The position numbers were made by a program, and so were the translations under genes. 7,035 nt of DNA from an uncultured Lachnospiraceae bacterium. GTDB taxonomy: Bacteria > Bacillota > Clostridia > Lachnospirales > Lachnospiraceae. Below are positions 6,033-7,035 of the stretch, in pieces; positions within the stretch are counted from its first letter, which is position 1, and each line of letters starts with the position of its first letter. The stretch covers positions 1 through 7,035 of the forward strand of contig CAJTKA010000060.1 in assembly GCA_910576815.1 (NCBI GenBank), read 5' to 3'. The notes under the pieces are model-generated. The model worked only from the letters and a program-made list of their open reading frames with translations. It searched no databases and was not told the origin of the DNA.

Positions 6033-6054
6033 TGATACCTTTTTGATACCTAAA
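6033..6054. repeat. Tandem 11-bp repeat next to the guaA 3' end, possible integrase arm site
   Basis: TGATACCTTTT (6033-6043) and TGATACCTAAA (6044-6054) share TGATACCT with an 11-bp period, the same geometry as the repeat at 186-207 but a different sequence. It lies at the change from the mid-GC core to AT-rich DNA, 60 bp after a guaA stop codon. The 3' end of guaA is a known integration target of genomic islands, so this may be an arm site or scar at an island end. No matching attachment core or integrase is in the window. Confidence 0.45.
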
Positions 6055-6065
6055 AATGTATAAGT

Positions 6066-7035
6066 TCATATAGATTTTATCTGAGCATCTATCATGGGTA
6101 AAGATAAATTGAAAAATTTGGCGAGAATAATTTTGCGGGTCAAATCTAAAGTATATTTATATTCTTCTATGTATTGTTCAAATTCTATATTATCACCATG
6201 TGCAATTCTATTTCTCATACTAACAATTTTAGAAAGTTTATCGCAATCAATGTCTATATTAGACTTTTGTGAGAACCAAATTATTTTATGATATACGCCA
6301 TCAAAAACAGATTCAAAAAGTAAATTATCTATTTTTCCACAAATATTTAAAAGTCTATCAGAAGTAGTTCGTATCCCATATGAATTGGTTAAAATGGAAG
6401 TTACATATTGTTGCAATGAAGAAGAACCTCTATCAATATGGTTTTTTTCAATGTAGAAATCGTCTTTTACAATTATTTCGATGATTTTGAAAAATGTAAA
6501 AAAGGCATCTTCACAATTGTTTTCATCAAAAAGGTAGTTTAGCTTTGTTCCAGCAGAAAATAAATGCAATGTGTTTTCAAGTAGTTTTCTTTTTGCTCGA
6601 ATGTGCTGATATGCATTTTCGGTAGCTTGAATATTTAACATCTTCTTCTTACTTAGATTTATGTCAATAAAAGGGAGTGAACTTTCAATGCTTTCGTTTA
6701 TTACTCCAGTTATCTCGTAGGGTGCTCCAGTTAAGAAAGTGAAAAATTCTAAAGCATGTAGTATTCTTTCGGTAGCATCCTTTTTATTTCTATTTTGTTG
6801 GTAGTAGCTAATGGTCAGTGAATCAGAAAGAATGAATGAGTGGTCATGATTTTTTTTGATACGAAAGTAACAACCACCGATTATAAAATCCATATTTTCT
6901 CTTAATTTTATCTGAAAATGCAAAGTATCTATAGCACCAATAGAATCTACAATTTCTGAAAGTGTTTGATATTTGTAGTACATACACCACTTTACAACTT
7001 TTGAGCTAAGCTGTTTCTCCCAGGCATAGTCTTCG
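6066..7035 (-). CDS. HEPN-domain protein, ApeA-like, 5' end beyond the window
   Basis: An AT-rich minus-strand gene, convergent with the second guaA. Counting from ATG 6983 it has 305 residues, but that ATG has no ribosome binding site, and the frame stays open upstream through 17 more codons (EDYAWEKQLSSKVVKWC) to the edge, so the true start is probably outside. The C-terminal part carries SMRNRIAHGDN, a HEPN Rx4H motif (R257, H262 from that ATG; 6198-6215), within a helical region starting near residue 155. The N-terminal part (for example ALEFFTFLTGAPYEITGV, 77-94) recalls the N-terminal domain of ApeA-like proteins. HEPN proteins of this sort are often RNases in anti-phage abortive infection; a defence role is an inference. 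No membrane segment or signal peptide is seen. Base composition differs strongly from the guaA block, suggesting transfer. Confidence 0.75.
   Translation of the reverse strand, partial: EDYAWEKQLSSKVVKWCMYYKYQTLSEIVDSIGAIDTLHFQIKLRENMDFIIGGCYFRIKKNHDHSFILSDSLTISYYQQNRNKKDATERILHALEFFTFLTGAPYEITGVINESIESSLPFIDINLSKKKMLNIQATENAYQHIRAKRKLLENTLHLFSAGTKLNYLFDENNCEDAFFTFFKIIEIIVKDDFYIEKNHIDRGSSSLQQYVTSILTNSYGIRTTSDRLLNICGKIDNLLFESVFDGVYHKIIWFSQKSNIDIDCDKLSKIVSMRNRIAHGDNIEFEQYIEEYKYTLDLTRKIILAKFFNLSLPMIDAQIKSI

Overview
The window looks like chromosomal DNA of an endospore-forming Clostridia, most likely a Lachnospiraceae-type bacterium. The case rests on a clear spoIIID gene with a sigma-E-like promoter, a mid-GC gene core with strong AGGAGG-type ribosome binding sites, and a clostridial-style GMP synthase. 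The assignment is an inference from gene content; no rRNA or other phylogenetic marker is present.

Layout. Positions 1-660 are AT-richer, non-core DNA: a possible minus-strand gene start running off the left edge, an 11-bp tandem repeat resembling arm-type sites of Tn916-family integrases, and a broken HepT-like (HEPN, DUF86) toxin gene with two in-frame stops. Positions 665-5973 are a core block, all on the plus strand: spoIIID (TTG start), a MATE-family multidrug/metabolite exporter, full-length guaA (GMP synthase), a GatB/YqeY-domain protein, and a second, shorter guaA paralogue. A perfect 12-bp stem closes this block. Positions 6022-7035 turn AT-rich again and hold a second 11-bp tandem repeat and a convergent gene on the minus strand, open to the right edge, with a C-terminal HEPN-type Rx4H motif.

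How the genes relate. spoIIID and the MATE gene have their own promoters and are probably independent units. guaA has a good sigma-A-type promoter directly after the MATE stop. guaA, the YqeY gene and the second guaA are closely spaced with no terminator visible between them, so they are probably co-transcribed. The second GuaA keeps the ATP-pyrophosphatase P-loop and the C-terminal end but has lost the glutaminase Cys/His/Glu triad and about 80 residues of the amidotransferase domain. It is therefore expected to use free ammonia or ammonia from a partner, or to have a new role.

The most interesting points are: (1) the guaA/degenerate-guaA pair around yqeY; (2) a hairpin that would hide the spoIIID ribosome binding site only in read-through transcripts and not in transcripts from the sigma-E promoter; (3) HEPN-type genes with integrase-arm-like tandem repeats on both sides of a conserved core block, one broken and one apparently intact. 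No complete, clearly new multi-gene system can be shown from this window alone.
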